Under the pieces are notes generated by a model, which ran no database searches, was not told the origin of the DNA, and was given only the letters and a program-made list of their open reading frames with translations. 5,411 bases of DNA from NCBI RefSeq assembly GCF_030651615.1, contig NZ_JAUSCG010000045.1:1-5411 (forward strand), written 5' to 3'. This DNA comes from Methanocalculus sp. (lineage in GTDB: Archaea > Halobacteriota > Methanomicrobia > Methanomicrobiales > Methanocorpusculaceae). How positions within the stretch are numbered: position 1 is the first letter of the stretch; each line of letters opens with the position of its first letter. Made by a program: the position numbers and the translations under genes. This document shows positions 5,254-5,411 of this stretch, one piece after another.

Positions 5254-5411
5254 GTATCGGAACTGTCCCGATGAAATTCCGGGTCAGTATTGATCCATCA
5301 CGGTGTATGCTCTGTGAAAGATGTATTGAAAACTGCTCGTACGGAACATACCGGCGTGAAGGAGAGAAGATCATCGTTGATTCACGAAGATGTGTCGCCT
5401 GCCACCGGTGT
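5250..5411 (+). CDS. gltB: Archaeal glutamate synthase, ferredoxin-FMN synthase subunit (domain 2), 3'-truncated
   Basis: Only the first 54 residues are present. They form a ferredoxin-like module: Cys19, Cys22, Cys25 and Cys29 in a CxxCxxCxxxC cluster motif, then Cys48, Cys51 and Cys54 of a second CxxCxxC, whose fourth Cys should follow just past the edge. This predicts two [4Fe-4S] clusters. Archaeal glutamate synthases of the Methanocaldococcus MJ1351 type start with such a module ahead of the FMN-binding synthase barrel. The assignment rests on that architecture together with the coupled glutaminase gene upstream; the barrel itself is outside the window. The clusters would pass electrons to FMN for reduction of 2-iminoglutarate. 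The start is the ATG of the ATGA overlap, with a strong ribosome site. Another 4Fe-4S protein is possible but unlikely in this context. Confidence 0.85.
   Translation, partial: MSIGTVPMKFRVSIDPSRCMLCERCIENCSYGTYRREGEKIIVDSRRCVACHRC

Overview
The window is a nitrogen-assimilation locus from an archaeon, most likely a methanogen of the Methanomicrobiales or a close relative. The evidence is archaeal TATA-type promoters, oligo-T terminators without hairpins, a GS-I glutamine synthetase of the alpha type without an adenylylation tyrosine, a PII protein without the uridylylation tyrosine, and an archaeal glutamate synthase split into separate polypeptides with a ferredoxin-like domain on the synthase part. 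The genus cannot be read from this sequence alone. Base composition is near even and looks uniform across the window. I see no mobile elements, CRISPR arrays, RNA genes or broken genes.

Layout: the 3' two thirds of a glutamate dehydrogenase gene (gdhA, + strand) enters from the left and ends at 867. Facing it, on the minus strand, is an amtB-glnK operon (ammonium channel 2450 to 1254, PII regulator 1240 to 911, 13 nt apart). Upstream of amtB lies a 324-nt non-coding stretch (2451-2774) with an amtB promoter, a palindrome matching the NrpR operator consensus GGAA-N6-TTCC, and a long leader with a strong stem-loop. Next is glnA (minus, 4106 to 2775), with a closely similar promoter and a related palindrome touching its start codon. 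Divergent from glnA across a 94-nt spacer is the glutaminase subunit of glutamate synthase (+, 4201-5253). It overlaps by 4 nt the next gene, a ferredoxin-domain glutamate synthase subunit that runs off the right edge (5250 onward).

How the genes work together: AmtB brings in ammonium and GlnK plugs AmtB when nitrogen is plentiful. GlnA makes glutamine, and glutamate synthase moves the glutamine amide nitrogen to 2-oxoglutarate. GDH offers the ATP-free, low-affinity alternative. The proteins are conventional family members. The most interesting signals are in the control DNA: a pair of related palindromes just downstream of two near-identical TATA regions, a palindromic and possibly bidirectional core promoter between glnA and the glutamate synthase genes, an inverted-orientation motif shared by the two divergent leaders, and a structured amtB leader. 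I found no evidence for an entirely new biological system.
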